A stretch of DNA of 64,000 nucleotides from Metallumcola ferriviriculae (GCF_035573695.1 NZ_CP121694.1:3604001-3668000); one strand, 5' to 3'; positions 45,647 to 55,795 are shown, counted from the first letter of the stretch. Numbers and translations are program-made. Notes: generated from the letters alone by a model not told the origin.

Positions 45647-46627
45647 TTGGTAAATATCTCAGTATTTAAAAGTTCTAACAGTAAGAGTGAACAGCTTAGC
45701 ACAATAGAGGCCTTTAATATTTGGAATATATTGCGCTCAAGGTATATAAGTATTGAAACCTACCAATTCTTAAGGAATTTCATCCATGACCGTGATTTTA
45801 TACTTATAGCCAATAATCATTTAGACGATTTTCAAAGCCAGGTAGCCACCCTGGAGGCGCTAGGTAAGCATTTTAAACTGCAGGTACCGACAAGGCCCCC
45901 GGCACAAATTAAGATTTCTACCCAGCTAGAAGCAATAACTGACAAATTTGTTCATAGAAAATTCTTCAGCGATTTGATATCTGAATTAAAGATATTGTCT
46001 GATGCCCTTACTACCTCAACAACAAACGATAGGCTGCGTAAACATTTATCCTCCTTTGTGTTAGATCATTTGAAAAACTACGAAGAACTATACAAATTCG
46101 GTAAATTAAAGGGGTGGACCGATATAGAACCTGCTTTTACATCTGGTAAACCTACGAAAAAGGAACCAATCGCCGTCAGTGAAGCATATCATCTCTGGGA
46201 GCACTTAAACTATCGTTATGACCAGCTGGAACTAACTAATCTATATCTTAACTTTGTGCATGATGCAGATTTTAGAGCAATATTACAAGGGGGCTTATCC
46301 TCTTTAAATAGTCAAATTAAAATCCTTGAAAAAGAATCAACCAAATTTGAAGTACCTTTACCAGAGAGGCCCCCGGCTTCAATGTCAGTTACTATTGACC
46401 CTGAAATAATGACCGATAAATCTGCGTATAGAACCATCTTCACAGGAATGCAGTCAGCTACTAGCTTACATACTAGAGCAGTTATAGACACTATCAGAAA
46501 TGACCCTTTACGAACGGTATTTTTTGATTTTCTAAAAGAAGAGCTTAATTTTTATGATAAACTTGTAAAGTATGGAAAAGTGAAAGGCTGGCTTCATATC
46601 GTTCCGACTTTTAGAAATATGGCTTGA
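45647..46627 (+). CDS. DUF3231 family protein, subtype A (two tandem domains)
   Basis: 326 residues, TTG start with GGGAGGG seven bases ahead. Two homologous helical domains (about 18-165 and 175-322). Each has an E-A-x-x-(I/L)-W start, an (I/V)HDxDF motif, an acidic/aromatic helix, an (S/T)xTxDxLR motif (here TSTTNDRLR and TIRNDPLR) and an end block KFGKLKGW/KYGKVKGW. DUF3231 proteins are found mainly in endospore formers and have no known biochemical role. The conserved Glu, His and Asp within helices suggest a ferritin-like or metal-binding bundle (inference). A ferritin-like gene follows. Confidence 0.85.
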   Translation: MVNISVFKSSNSKSEQLSTIEAFNIWNILRSRYISIETYQFLRNFIHDRDFILIANNHLDDFQSQVATLEALGKHFKLQVPTRPPAQIKISTQLEAITDKFVHRKFFSDLISELKILSDALTTSTTNDRLRKHLSSFVLDHLKNYEELYKFGKLKGWTDIEPAFTSGKPTKKEPIAVSEAYHLWEHLNYRYDQLELTNLYLNFVHDADFRAILQGGLSSLNSQIKILEKESTKFEVPLPERPPASMSVTIDPEIMTDKSAYRTIFTGMQSATSLHTRAVIDTIRNDPLRTVFFDFLKEELNFYDKLVKYGKVKGWLHIVPTFRNMA

Positions 46628-46700
46628 TTGTTTGATTAAGGAGATAAATGGGATATACTGTTGCTTGTTGGGAATTAAAATACATCAATTGGAGGCCCTA

Positions 46701-47156
46701 ATGCTTTCACGGGAAGAAGTAATTACCAAACTTAATTGGTTTTACAGTTTAGAACTAAACCAAGTAGGTCTTTATAATGCTCAAAGTAAAACAATCGATG
46801 ATATATACATTAAAAGAACCCTTGAAAGAGTCGCTAGCATTGAACAGCAACATGTCGATAATGTTGCAGACAAAATTAAAGAATTAGGCGGCAGGCCCAC
46901 TTCAATCGGTGCAGTGATTGCTCCTTTTACTGGGAAAACTGCTGGCAACATAACTGGTTGGTCAGGTGTCATCAATCTTCTCAAGGCTAATATCAAGTTA
47001 GAGCAAAAGGCCATGGCTGATTATAAAGACTTTATTCTTAAGGCTGCATCTGATCAAAGTTTGTTTGACCTATTATGGTCAAACTTGATTGATGAGGATT
47101 TGCATTCAGCTTGGTTTACTAATAAGGTTGCCGAATTAGAAAATATAAAGACTTAG
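46701..47156 (+). CDS. Ferritin-like (di-iron four-helix) protein
   Basis: 151 residues from the ATG at 46701, with TTGGAGG ahead; a longer frame from 46632 has no site. The helices carry the ferritin-like pattern: E18 (SLELNQ), E48-x-x-H51 (IEQQH), a Glu in KLEQKAMADY and ExxH in DEDLHSAW. This would bind two irons. The closest groups are DUF2383/COQ7-like or rubrerythrin-like proteins. It follows the DUF3231 gene by 73 bases in the same orientation. Confidence 0.8.
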   Translation: MLSREEVITKLNWFYSLELNQVGLYNAQSKTIDDIYIKRTLERVASIEQQHVDNVADKIKELGGRPTSIGAVIAPFTGKTAGNITGWSGVINLLKANIKLEQKAMADYKDFILKAASDQSLFDLLWSNLIDEDLHSAWFTNKVAELENIKT

Positions 47157-47412
47157 CCCATCTACCTAAGTTAGCACCTTTAGAAGCCCCCGTAATGTCC
47201 CAAGGAAAGAGAGACTAATGATCAATAGTAGAAGGTATGTCCTCACATTAGAGAAATACATATAAGGGGAATATCCCAATCTATTATGCTCTAGAAAGTA
47301 ATTTTTCGCTAAACTAATACTCATATTATAATTCCATTATATAATATTGCGATGCCATGTTTAACAAGGCGTTGTGCCTAGCTTCAATAACTGAACTAAG
47401 AATGGGGGAATA

Positions 47413-48636
47413 ATGGTGAAAAAATTGGTCAGCTTACTATTGGTTTTATTAGTTTTTACAGGAACTGCCTCGGCCGCTGATTTAAGCCCAGATGTTCGTT
47501 CAGCAATATTAGTGGATGCTGCTAGTGGAAAAATTCTTTACCAGGAAAATATAGATACTCCGATGCCCCCCGCTAGTATGACAAAGATGATGACAGAATA
47601 CTTAGTGTTAGAGGCAATTAAAGATAAAACTATAACCTGGGATGATATTGTGACAACTTCTGATTATGGTTTCTTCTTAGGGAGATACGGTGGTTCCCGG
47701 GTATTTTTGAATGAAAAGGAAAGAAGAACGGTCAGGGAGCTTTATGAGGCTATGGCCATCTATTCCGCCAATGATGCCACTGCAATGCTCGCCGAGCATA
47801 TCGCTAGCACAGAAACCGCATTCGTAGAACTAATGAATGAAAAAGGTCAAGAACTGGGAATGAAAGATTCTAACTTTATTACCAGTACCGGTCTTCCACG
47901 AAACATTCTTTCTGATTATGCCCCACCGATTTCCTTAGGTGAGCAGGTGATGTCAGCAAGGGATGCAGCTATCCTGGCCCGCGAGTTAATAAATACTTTT
48001 CCGGAAGCCTTAAAGATTGCCTCAACTCCTAAGGCTGTTTTTAGACAAGGGGAAGATGATCAGGTGGAAATGATTAATTGGAACTGGATGCTGCCCGGCC
48101 TTTGGTATGAATTAGAAGGCGTGGATGGCTTAAAAACAGGATATACGGAAGCTGCCGGCAACTGCTTCACCGGCACCGCTAAAAGGGGAAATATACGCCT
48201 TATTAGTGTTGTTATGGGTGCAAAGTCGAAAGAACATCGTTTTAAGGCAACTAAGGAGCTTTTAGAATACGGTTTTGAAGCCTTCACTGTAGAAAAAATA
48301 GCAAAGAAAGGTGACACTATTAAAGGGTACGAGAAAACAAAGGTACTAAAAGGGAAAAAGCTAGAGGTACCGGTGGAAGTTGCAGAAGATATTTCCTTAA
48401 TGGTAAAGCGGGACAGCAAAATTGAAAAAGTAGTATCTCTAACAACAGTAGAAGCACCCGTCAAAAAGGGGCAGGTCATTGGTTCCGTAGCCTTTGATTC
48501 TGAAAGCGATTATCTTAGGGAAAAGGATAAACAAGATACAGAAATAAATATGGTGGCAGTTGAAGAGATAGAAAAGGCTTCGTTAATAATAAGACTTTTT
48601 CGAGGCATTAAAAACTTCTTTTTAGGGCTATTTTAG
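47413..48636 (+). CDS. D-alanyl-D-alanine carboxypeptidase (DacF/PBP5 family)
   Basis: A 407-residue protein. Signal peptide (VSLLLVLLVFTGTASA). Penicillin-binding motifs: SMTK (SxxK, catalytic Ser), SAN (SxN) and KTGYT (KTG). A C-terminal beta-domain and an amphipathic final helix (LIIRLFRGIKNFFLGLF) typical of PBP5 membrane anchoring. It trims the terminal D-Ala of peptidoglycan stem peptides; DacF and DacB act in spore cortex formation in Bacillus, but subclass is not resolved here. GGGGGAA precedes the ATG. Confidence 0.93.
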   Translation: MVKKLVSLLLVLLVFTGTASAADLSPDVRSAILVDAASGKILYQENIDTPMPPASMTKMMTEYLVLEAIKDKTITWDDIVTTSDYGFFLGRYGGSRVFLNEKERRTVRELYEAMAIYSANDATAMLAEHIASTETAFVELMNEKGQELGMKDSNFITSTGLPRNILSDYAPPISLGEQVMSARDAAILARELINTFPEALKIASTPKAVFRQGEDDQVEMINWNWMLPGLWYELEGVDGLKTGYTEAAGNCFTGTAKRGNIRLISVVMGAKSKEHRFKATKELLEYGFEAFTVEKIAKKGDTIKGYEKTKVLKGKKLEVPVEVAEDISLMVKRDSKIEKVVSLTTVEAPVKKGQVIGSVAFDSESDYLREKDKQDTEINMVAVEEIEKASLIIRLFRGIKNFFLGLF

Positions 48637-48816
48637 TGTTCATCACGTCGTGATTCCATAAGATGATCGATAGCACTGCCTCAAAATCTCCCAGCATACT
48701 TTAGCTAATCAAGATATCCACCATGCAGCCATATGATTTCTGCTTTAGAGTTACCGTCACTCTACTGTTTATTTGCTATTAGAATTATAGCTGGAACTAA
48801 AAAATATCGTTTCCCC

Positions 48817-50805
48817 TCAGTTAGCTTTTTTGTGTTCCTTTTCAAAGAACACTGCCAAACAGGCATCTACGATTTCAGAATCGTAAAGAATACCTTTATT
48901 TCTCAAGATATCTTTCTTTGCCATTTCCTTATTTAAGGCAGGTCTATATGGCCTGTGTGAACACATGGCCTCAACTACATCTGCTACTGCAACTATTTTT
49001 GCTTCTAAAAGTATCTCCTCGCCCTTCAATCCTTCAGGGTAACCAGACCCATCAATTCTTTCATGATGCTGTAAAACAATTTGGGCTACAGGCCACGGAA
49101 AATCTGCCCTTTTAAGGGTTTCATGACCCATTGTTGCGTGGTCCTTTATTAGGTTGAATTCGTTTTGTGTGAGCTTGCTGGGTTTACTTAAAATACTCGC
49201 TGGAACATGAAGTTTTCCTATATCATGAAGTAAAGCGGCAACCTTAATTCCCTCAAGACTATCTTCAGATACTTCCAAATGCCTTGCAATGTTGCAAGCG
49301 ATGTCCGCTACACGATGTTGGTGGTCTGCTGTATACGAATCAACCATTCCAATTGTAGAGGATAATAAATTAACAGTGTCCTCCAAAAGTTTCTGAAGCT
49401 TCGTGTTGCTATCCTTCAATTCTTGTCTGGACAAATCCCGTTCTAAAGCATTTCCGATAATTTCTGAAAAGAGCCGCACTACCGTAAAATCTTCTTCTGA
49501 CCATTTGTTTATTTCATCTACTTCGTGTAGTGCGATAAAGCCAATTATCTCTCTCTTAACAGCTAGTGGTAAAGCAATAAGTGACTTTACATCCTGCCTT
49601 CCTAATGTAGTTTTTTCCCTGCTAGCTTCAACAGGCAGTTTGGATACATCGTCAATAAGGATATTCTGATTGTTTTTTATCTTTGCTACCCACCACGGAA
49701 CATCGTCACAGGATAAATTTTTATGATTTTCTATCTGAGGGGTTACCCCTTGGGCACACCATTCATGGGTATTGTCCATAACAGTACCATTGTTCTTAAA
49801 AAGGAAAATGCATGTACGGCTTGCCTGACAAATGTTACCCAAATCATTTAAAGCATCAGCGATAGCACTTTCAATGTCTAATGTTTTAATAAACCTTGAC
49901 GAAATTTTAAGTAGGGCTTTTTCAAATTCATATCGCTTTCTTAATAAAAGTTCCGTTTTAGTTCTTTCCATTATTTCATTCTCAAGTGTATCGTTTAGTT
50001 GTTTAAGCGCTTTGGTCCTTTCAGCTACCTTCTGTTCTAGGGTTTCATGGGATTGACGCAGTTCATTTTCCACCTGCTTTATTTCAGTGATGTCCCTTCC
50101 CTCGGCCTGATATTCCATAGCTCTTCCCTTATCGTCAAATATCAATTTACAAACCCATTGAATGCGTAGGTTATTTATGCTTGTTTCCAAAAACCCAACG
50201 GGTGTCTGGAAATTCAGTTTAGATATTAAGTTAATTAAAGATTCTGTCCTATCGGCAGGGACAATATCTAACATACTTTTACCTATCATATCATCGGGGT
50301 TTTTACCATAAATATTCGCATATATTTTGTTCACAAAAGTATACTTCATTTCAGGGGAGATCCGAAATATTAAGTCATTTTGACTCTCAATAATATTCTT
50401 AAGCTGCTTATGAACTATATACAATTCACCCTTTAAATTGGTATTTTCGGTCACATCCTCGGCTTTGCATAAGATATATTCAACCATACCTTTATCATTT
50501 TTAAAAGGCTCTTTAGTTATTGATAATAACCGCTTTTCACCATCTTTGTTCTTTACCCATTCTTTACTCTTAACCCGTTTCTCTTTCTCAAATACCGTCT
50601 TATTACTCAATGAGCATTGCTTTCGCTCTTCTTCACTAAGCACTTTGCATATTTTAAAGTTGTGACATTGGTCTTGTGTGAGCCCCATAAATTCGGCATG
50701 CGCCTTATTGGCCCAATAGTAAGTATCCATGTCCTGAACCCATGCCTGGTAATCCATTATATTTAACAAACTTACCAATTTATCATCCAACGAAATAAAC
50801 CCCAT
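48817..50805 (-). CDS. PAS-GAF-HD-GYP signalling protein (c-di-GMP phosphodiesterase type)
   Basis: A 662-residue protein without TM segments. Two PAS-like domains (about 1-120 and 130-245), a coiled coil (250-295), a GAF domain (about 300-460, with ALPLAVKREIIGFIALHE) and a C-terminal HD-GYP domain with HDIGKLHVPASIL, DHATMGHETL, HHERIDGSGYPEGL and ADVVEAMCSHRPYRPAL. The HD and GYP residues are intact, so it should hydrolyse c-di-GMP to pGpG or GMP. GGGGGG precedes the ATG. It stands alone and may oppose the two GGDEF proteins of the window. Confidence 0.92.
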   Translation of the reverse strand: MGFISLDDKLVSLLNIMDYQAWVQDMDTYYWANKAHAEFMGLTQDQCHNFKICKVLSEEERKQCSLSNKTVFEKEKRVKSKEWVKNKDGEKRLLSITKEPFKNDKGMVEYILCKAEDVTENTNLKGELYIVHKQLKNIIESQNDLIFRISPEMKYTFVNKIYANIYGKNPDDMIGKSMLDIVPADRTESLINLISKLNFQTPVGFLETSINNLRIQWVCKLIFDDKGRAMEYQAEGRDITEIKQVENELRQSHETLEQKVAERTKALKQLNDTLENEIMERTKTELLLRKRYEFEKALLKISSRFIKTLDIESAIADALNDLGNICQASRTCIFLFKNNGTVMDNTHEWCAQGVTPQIENHKNLSCDDVPWWVAKIKNNQNILIDDVSKLPVEASREKTTLGRQDVKSLIALPLAVKREIIGFIALHEVDEINKWSEEDFTVVRLFSEIIGNALERDLSRQELKDSNTKLQKLLEDTVNLLSSTIGMVDSYTADHQHRVADIACNIARHLEVSEDSLEGIKVAALLHDIGKLHVPASILSKPSKLTQNEFNLIKDHATMGHETLKRADFPWPVAQIVLQHHERIDGSGYPEGLKGEEILLEAKIVAVADVVEAMCSHRPYRPALNKEMAKKDILRNKGILYDSEIVDACLAVFFEKEHKKAN

Positions 50806-50857
50806 ATTCCGACCCCCCTAGCCTGTTCAGTCAGACCCCCAGTATCTCTATTTATGG

Positions 50858-51004
50858 CTATCGTTTTAGTGTCAGAAACAGTTTTCTTGCTATATATTTA
50901 AACCACCCTTGTCTATCACTATCATAAGAAAAACTGTTATTTGAAAGGAGTATGTAAAAAGATTTTCTTTCTTCATGGGTCATTTCCAATAAATCTTTAC
51001 CCAA
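50858..51004 (-). CDS. Small hypothetical protein, 48 residues
   Basis: A frame of 63 codons is open from ATG 51049, but GGAG lies before a TTG at 51004 that would start LGKDLLEMTHEERKSF. The product is acidic then basic, ending FKYIARKLFLTLKR, with an amphipathic tail. Nothing matches. I call it because of the ribosome-site-like sequence and its fit between genes; it could be spurious. Confidence 0.35.
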   Translation of the reverse strand: MGKDLLEMTHEERKSFYILLSNNSFSYDSDRQGWFKYIARKLFLTLKR

Positions 51005-51049
51005 AATCCACACTCTCCTTTCGAACTTGATTAACTTCGTATGCCGCAT

Positions 51050-51810
51050 TATCCACGGCTTAGTACTAGATTAATTTCCACCTAAACATTTGTTAAACCT
51101 TCTTTAGAGACCTTATTAATATTTGTATGCTGCTTCTTTGTTCCACCGTTCTAAAAATGCGTTGTCAATTTTTTAAACGCCGCAAGTAGATAGGTCAATT
51201 ACCATATCACAATCCTAATAACTATCGAATGCAGAGTTGTCCATATTTTAGCAGCTCACCTTGTATTCAATGTTGTGTATTCACTGTTTGTTCCCTCAGC
51301 CCTTGTGATATTTGTCACATTTTTTTACTCCCTTGTCACAATTTGTATAAGTATGTCATTAAATGCACTGAATTGTTCCATAGAAGAATTTTCTGGAATT
51401 TACCATTAAGTTCTTAACATCGCTTATTAAAGTCATAACAATTATTTCTGGGCGATTAAATATTCGCTGGTAAAGCGGTGGGCTTGCATTATTCGTAGGA
51501 ATTGATGCGGGTTGCTTTAGGTGGACACGGGGTGGTTATTCTAGAATAATGGCAGGCGCAGTGTTGATGTGGCAGGAATATAGAGGAAATTAATCGAACT
51601 ATAACAAACAAATGTATTATAATTGAATCAAACTAGCCTACCTCATACTAGCTAAGTTCCTAATTTAAATTATTAAACTCAACCAAGTAGATTCTTTCTA
51701 AACTACACCAGCTATGATTTAATAGCCTATCCGGAACAGACCGTCCCGATACCAGGGGCTAATTATCTAAATATTATGTCAACTGCAAGTAATTAAAAGG
51801 AGTATCTCTT
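51050..51810. other. Long AT-rich gene-free stretch
   Basis: About 760 bases with no supported gene on either strand. The part 51450-51600 has a higher GC content than its surroundings and no recognisable motif; it may be a gene remnant. Confidence 0.5.
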
Positions 51811-53028
51811 ATGAAAATTAGCCGCTGGACTGCGCTCGCTTGGATTGCTATATCTGAATTATTTGCTTTAAGTTTATGGTTTAGCGCCTCCGCAATATTA
51901 CCTGAACTAACTAAAGTTTGGAATCTTAACTCCTCTATGCAAGCTTGGGTGACAGCTTCCGTTCAAATCGGGTTTATTACCGGCGCATTATCTAGCTCTC
52001 TTTTCGGTATTGCAGATCGATTTAATGCTCGAAAAATATTTGCTGTTTCGGCACTTACAGGGGCGGTCGTAAATGGATTATTGGTTTGGGTGGATAGTGC
52101 TTGGCTTGGCATAACACTACGTTTTATAACGGGAATAAGCATGGCGGGTGTTTACCCTATCGCTGTAAAGCTGCTATCCCAATGGTTTCCCACAAAGCGC
52201 GGAGTAGCTATTGGCATTTTAGTTGCTGCGCTTACTTTAGGGTCCTCTTTACCCCATTTCATTGTGTTGTTTTTATCTTCGGTTCATTGGCAGCTAGTCA
52301 TCGCCACCAGTTCTATTTTGGCACTAATTTCTACTGTGATTATCACTTGGGTTCTACCAGATACTCCCGTCGCTTCAAAAAAGAATCCTGTTTCTTTTAA
52401 ATTATTAAAAAAGGTTGTTACAAATAAACCCGTCATGCTTGCTAATTACGGCTATTTCGGACATCAGTGGGAATTATACGCGATGTGGACATGGCTCCCG
52501 GCTTTTTTAGCCGCCAGCTTAATAACATATTCCCCACAAATAAACCCGCTATGGAGCAAGTTATTTTCATTTTTGTCCATCGGAGTTGCGGGAGCTTTTG
52601 GATGTATAATCGGTGGATACTGCGCGGAAAAAATAGGTAAGTCTAATCTTACTATCATTGCCATGTCCATAAGTGCACTTTGTTCGATTATAATCGGTTT
52701 TACATTTGGCAGCTCTATTTGGCTGACCCTGATAGTGTCCCTGATTTGGGGTATGACAGTCGTTGCGGACTCAGCGCAGTTTTCAGCAGCGGTCACGGAT
52801 TTCTCAAATGCTGACTATGTGGGGACAGCCCTAACCTTTCAAATGTCCATTGGGTTCCTCATAACCGTCTTCTCTATCAACCTGGTTCCGGTTATTCAAG
52901 CACAGATTGGATGGGAATGGGTATTTGCCATATTAAGTATTGGGCCAATCCTTGGTATAATTTCCATGAGCCATTTAAAATACTACGAAACATCAGGGAA
53001 AAAAGAACCTTATACTCTTTGGTTTTAA
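51811..53028 (+). CDS. MFS transporter
   Basis: A 405-residue, 12-TM major facilitator. Motif A in loop 2-3 reads GIADRFNARKIF, and the D-R-F pattern is close to the family's G-x-x-x-D-R-x-G-R-R. WFSASAILPEL in TM1 resembles nitrate/nitrite or NarK-like and CynX-type carriers, but substrate cannot be set. AAAGGAG precedes the ATG. It stands alone. Confidence 0.88.
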   Translation: MKISRWTALAWIAISELFALSLWFSASAILPELTKVWNLNSSMQAWVTASVQIGFITGALSSSLFGIADRFNARKIFAVSALTGAVVNGLLVWVDSAWLGITLRFITGISMAGVYPIAVKLLSQWFPTKRGVAIGILVAALTLGSSLPHFIVLFLSSVHWQLVIATSSILALISTVIITWVLPDTPVASKKNPVSFKLLKKVVTNKPVMLANYGYFGHQWELYAMWTWLPAFLAASLITYSPQINPLWSKLFSFLSIGVAGAFGCIIGGYCAEKIGKSNLTIIAMSISALCSIIIGFTFGSSIWLTLIVSLIWGMTVVADSAQFSAAVTDFSNADYVGTALTFQMSIGFLITVFSINLVPVIQAQIGWEWVFAILSIGPILGIISMSHLKYYETSGKKEPYTLWF

Positions 53029-53133
53029 ATTACGCCTCTGAAAAGGTAAATTGTGCTAAATATAAAGGATTTTGTCAAAATCTGGAGAACTAAAAGTTTG
53101 ATTGTATTTTTACCAAGATAGGAGAGAGCATAT

Positions 53134-53805
53134 ATGAATTTGCTTTTCACCGAAAAAACATCTCTTAAAATGGGCCTCTTAGGTTTTGTTTTTAGCGTCA
53201 TCGGTTATCTCCTTGAAGAATACATAGCTTTACCACGTTTATGGGTTTGGATATTATCAGCAGTAGTTTTAACCTTTGCAGGTTGTCTTTTTGGTAGGTT
53301 AATTGAACATCTACATCGCGGGGCTTACACTGACTCTTTAAGCGGCTTGCGAAACAGAAGATTTCTTTATAATAAGTTAACAGTAGAAATGGAAAGAGTT
53401 AATAGAAATAAGACTTGTCTTTCGATGTTAATGATTGACATCGACAATTTTAAGGAAATCAATGACAACTATGGCCATTTAAAAGGAGATAAAATCATTA
53501 GAATGCTCGCAAAAGCAATGAAGAGCAATAAACGAGCAACTGATACAGTTGCTCGTTTGGGTGGGGATGAGTTTATTATCGTTCTGCCAGAAACGGACTT
53601 CAATGGGGCAAGGTCTGTCGTCAGTAGATTATTAAAATCCATTGCCCAAATGAAATCGTCTCCCAAATTTTCGGTAAGCATTGGAATTACCTCGACCCTT
53701 GACAAAATTGAAGTTCGTAAGTTTATCAAGCAAGCAGACAGTGATCTCTACAAAGAAAAAGCTAGAAAAAAAGATTTGGGGACCGACTATTCTTCTGCCA
53801 TTTAA
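53134..53805 (+). CDS. Diguanylate cyclase with two N-terminal TMs
   Basis: A 223-residue protein. Two hydrophobic helices (about 10-60) lead directly into a GGDEF domain with DSLSGLRNRRFLYN, IDIDNFKEINDNYGH and RLGGDEFIIVLPE. The active site is intact; there is no sensory domain apart from the membrane part. GGAGAG precedes the ATG. Confidence 0.92.
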   Translation: MNLLFTEKTSLKMGLLGFVFSVIGYLLEEYIALPRLWVWILSAVVLTFAGCLFGRLIEHLHRGAYTDSLSGLRNRRFLYNKLTVEMERVNRNKTCLSMLMIDIDNFKEINDNYGHLKGDKIIRMLAKAMKSNKRATDTVARLGGDEFIIVLPETDFNGARSVVSRLLKSIAQMKSSPKFSVSIGITSTLDKIEVRKFIKQADSDLYKEKARKKDLGTDYSSAI

Positions 53806-53874
53806 CTTATGCTTGCCTGGGACCAGTTCTGCCCCCGGCCATCACCCGTAATAATTAACTTTGCAATTGGCAAC

Positions 53875-53896
53875 GCCTGGAATCCTTATTCCAGGC
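53875..53896 (+). terminator. Hairpin after the short diguanylate cyclase gene
   Basis: GCCTGGAAT and ATTCCAGGC perfect 9-bp arms, 4-base loop. A second, weaker inverted repeat AAGACACC/GGTGTCTT follows at 53931-53962. Confidence 0.5.
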
Positions 53897-54046
53897 ATAC
53901 AAGTAACTTTCAGACCTTACTGCGAATTATAAGACACCCTTCCAGGTCTAGGGAGGTGTCTTAAAGGTAAGTGCTAAATTAAGGCAAACTACTCCCCAGT
54001 AGTGAAATTACCCATATGATATGCGCCGCAACTGCAATGCACATTT

Positions 54047-55063
54047 TTAATTATGCAAGCTTAAATCACTAGTAGTATCCGCTACCAGAAGTTTATGAAA
54101 AATAGTAAAAACAACGGTATTAACCAGAATTATTATGAAGATAAGCAAACGCCAATTAGCCGCAGTCAAATAATAAATAACCGCTAGTAAGGCACATACC
54201 AATTGCAGTAAATAGCAGGCCATGACCGCTTCCATATGGCCAAATCCTTTTTGGTCCATTAAAATGTTGTAAAACTGACTGCGGCCTGGCGCGAAAACCG
54301 GCTTGGAATTAATTATTTGGCGTGTGAATGTTACTAACACATTAAAAATTGGGATACCTACTAATATTAATACACCCATCAAAGATTGAAACATTGAAAA
54401 ATGCTTAAACGTATAAAACCCTGTGACAGCTAAAAAAGCGCCCAGCATTAGACGTCCGGCACTGCCTAAATAAATTTCTGCAGGATAAGACTCGTACTTC
54501 AAGAATGCACCTAAAGTCGATATCATAACCCCGACAATTAGTAGAAGATAACTATTACCGGTAAACATAGCCGGGACTACAGCACCAACACCAAACACCA
54601 CAGTGATACCTGATGCCAGACCATCTAAGCCGTCTATTGAATTAACGGCACTCTGACAAATTACAACAAGTAAACAAAGGTAAACAGCCGGCAAAAAACT
54701 ACCGCCGAAAATTACATATGTAATTCCAGCTGATGCGCCTACGCCAAAATAACCGGCAATTTTGACACCCAGCGACATTTTCCTAAGATCATCAATAAAA
54801 CCTAGCACTACTGCCACAGTAAGAGTAACCATATAAACAAAAAATATTTGAGAAAAAAATTTACTATTGATTATAGCCAAAGCGGTCATTCCTACCGACC
54901 AGCCAAGAAATATCGGTAAGCCCCCTGAGCTAGGCATGGTTTTTCCATGATTTTTCCACTGGTTAGGCATATCCAATATTTGTGTCTTTTTAACCAAAAG
55001 CGCAGTTAATAAGGTTATTATAAAAGGTAGGATGGAAACCACCGCAATTTGTATTCCGTTCAT
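54047..55063 (-). CDS. Undecaprenyl-phosphate sugar-1-phosphate transferase (TagO/WecA/MraY family)
   Basis: A 338-residue protein with about 10 TMs. It has the GT4 family marks: MPSSGGLPIFLGW near residue 45, FIDDLRKMS (the DD Mg2+ motif), NSIDGLDGLASG (catalytic NxxDGxDGL). In Gram-positives TagO starts wall teichoic acid synthesis by moving GlcNAc-1-P to undecaprenyl phosphate. MraY is less likely, as the mur genes are absent nearby. GAGGTGA precedes the ATG. Confidence 0.88.
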   Translation of the reverse strand: MNGIQIAVVSILPFIITLLTALLVKKTQILDMPNQWKNHGKTMPSSGGLPIFLGWSVGMTALAIINSKFFSQIFFVYMVTLTVAVVLGFIDDLRKMSLGVKIAGYFGVGASAGITYVIFGGSFLPAVYLCLLVVICQSAVNSIDGLDGLASGITVVFGVGAVVPAMFTGNSYLLLIVGVMISTLGAFLKYESYPAEIYLGSAGRLMLGAFLAVTGFYTFKHFSMFQSLMGVLILVGIPIFNVLVTFTRQIINSKPVFAPGRSQFYNILMDQKGFGHMEAVMACYLLQLVCALLAVIYYLTAANWRLLIFIIILVNTVVFTIFHKLLVADTTSDLSLHN

Positions 55064-55272
55064 CTTCTCACCTCTGAATTACCAAATATACCTCAATCTG
55101 TTAAACAATTCGACGGTATTACTGGTATTCCTTTAGACGGTGTGGAGAAAATATACCGGGAAAGGCCATTATCAGCAACTGCCGCACAAAACGACTATCG
55201 CAAAGTTAACGATAATTTTTGAAACTCCTTTCTACTTTTAGTCGTTTAATAAACTTCTTGTTCCAGTAACAA

Positions 55273-55320
55273 AAACAGTGCAGCTGCCCCGAATCCTTAT
55301 CGGTACTTCCTGCACTGTTT
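55273..55320 (-). terminator. Terminator after the 37-residue peptide gene
   Basis: AAACAGTGCAG (55273-55283) and CTGCACTGTTT (55310-55320); on the minus strand it is followed by TTTTTG. Confidence 0.7.
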
Positions 55321-55354
55321 TAATCATTTAAACGCGACACTCTGAGAAAAGTAG

Positions 55355-55468
55355 TTATACCGCCGCTTTTATTCGTAAAAACTTTTGATACCGTTCCCCC
55401 CAGTTGAGTATATAAGCAATGATAATACTATAAAGCAAGATTCCAGCAAACCTCGTGAATCTATTCAT
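55355..55468 (-). CDS. Short one-TM membrane peptide, 37 residues
   Basis: ATG at 55468 preceded by GGGGGG with 7-base spacing. The product is MNRFTRFAGILLYSIIIAY... with a hydrophobic middle and a basic C-terminus (ERYQKFLRIKAAV), a good small single-pass membrane peptide. A rho-independent hairpin lies just downstream. It is too short for standard gene finders. No family recognised. Confidence 0.55.
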   Translation of the reverse strand: MNRFTRFAGILLYSIIIAYILNWGERYQKFLRIKAAV

Positions 55469-55570
55469 TTCGAATCCCCCCGTTAACATTACTATTCTTT
55501 AGCGCTGGTGAAGAACCTTCAATTATTTACCAAAGATATGGGTTGTGTTGTTAAGGAGAATGTAACTGGT

Positions 55571-55795
55571 TTACTTATTACCATTGACAATTTCTATAGC
55601 TGCTTTACCTGTCATATGTTCGGTTTTGACTTCAATTAAACATACTCTATCCCAGTCTTTTTTAATTTCTTGCTGCCCTTCTTTAATATAGTCAGGTGAA
55701 TATTTTTCAACTAAACATTCAAGGGCATATCGCCTATCGGAATCAGCTGTAAGAATCCTTGCTCTACCAAAGATGGGAAACACTCCTCTAAACAT
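55571..55795 (-). pseudogene. C-terminal remnant of a PPOX-type (NimA-like) flavin-nucleotide-binding protein
   Basis: The 74-residue frame (PIFGRARILTADSDRRYALECLVEKYSPDYI ... IEVKTEHMTGKA) matches the second half of pyridoxamine 5'-phosphate-oxidase-like proteins, which are normally about 150-160 residues. The FMN-binding first half is missing upstream, where only noncoding-looking sequence occurs. An AGAGGTG lies before the ATG, so a short product could still be made, but the fold would be incomplete. Confidence 0.65.
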
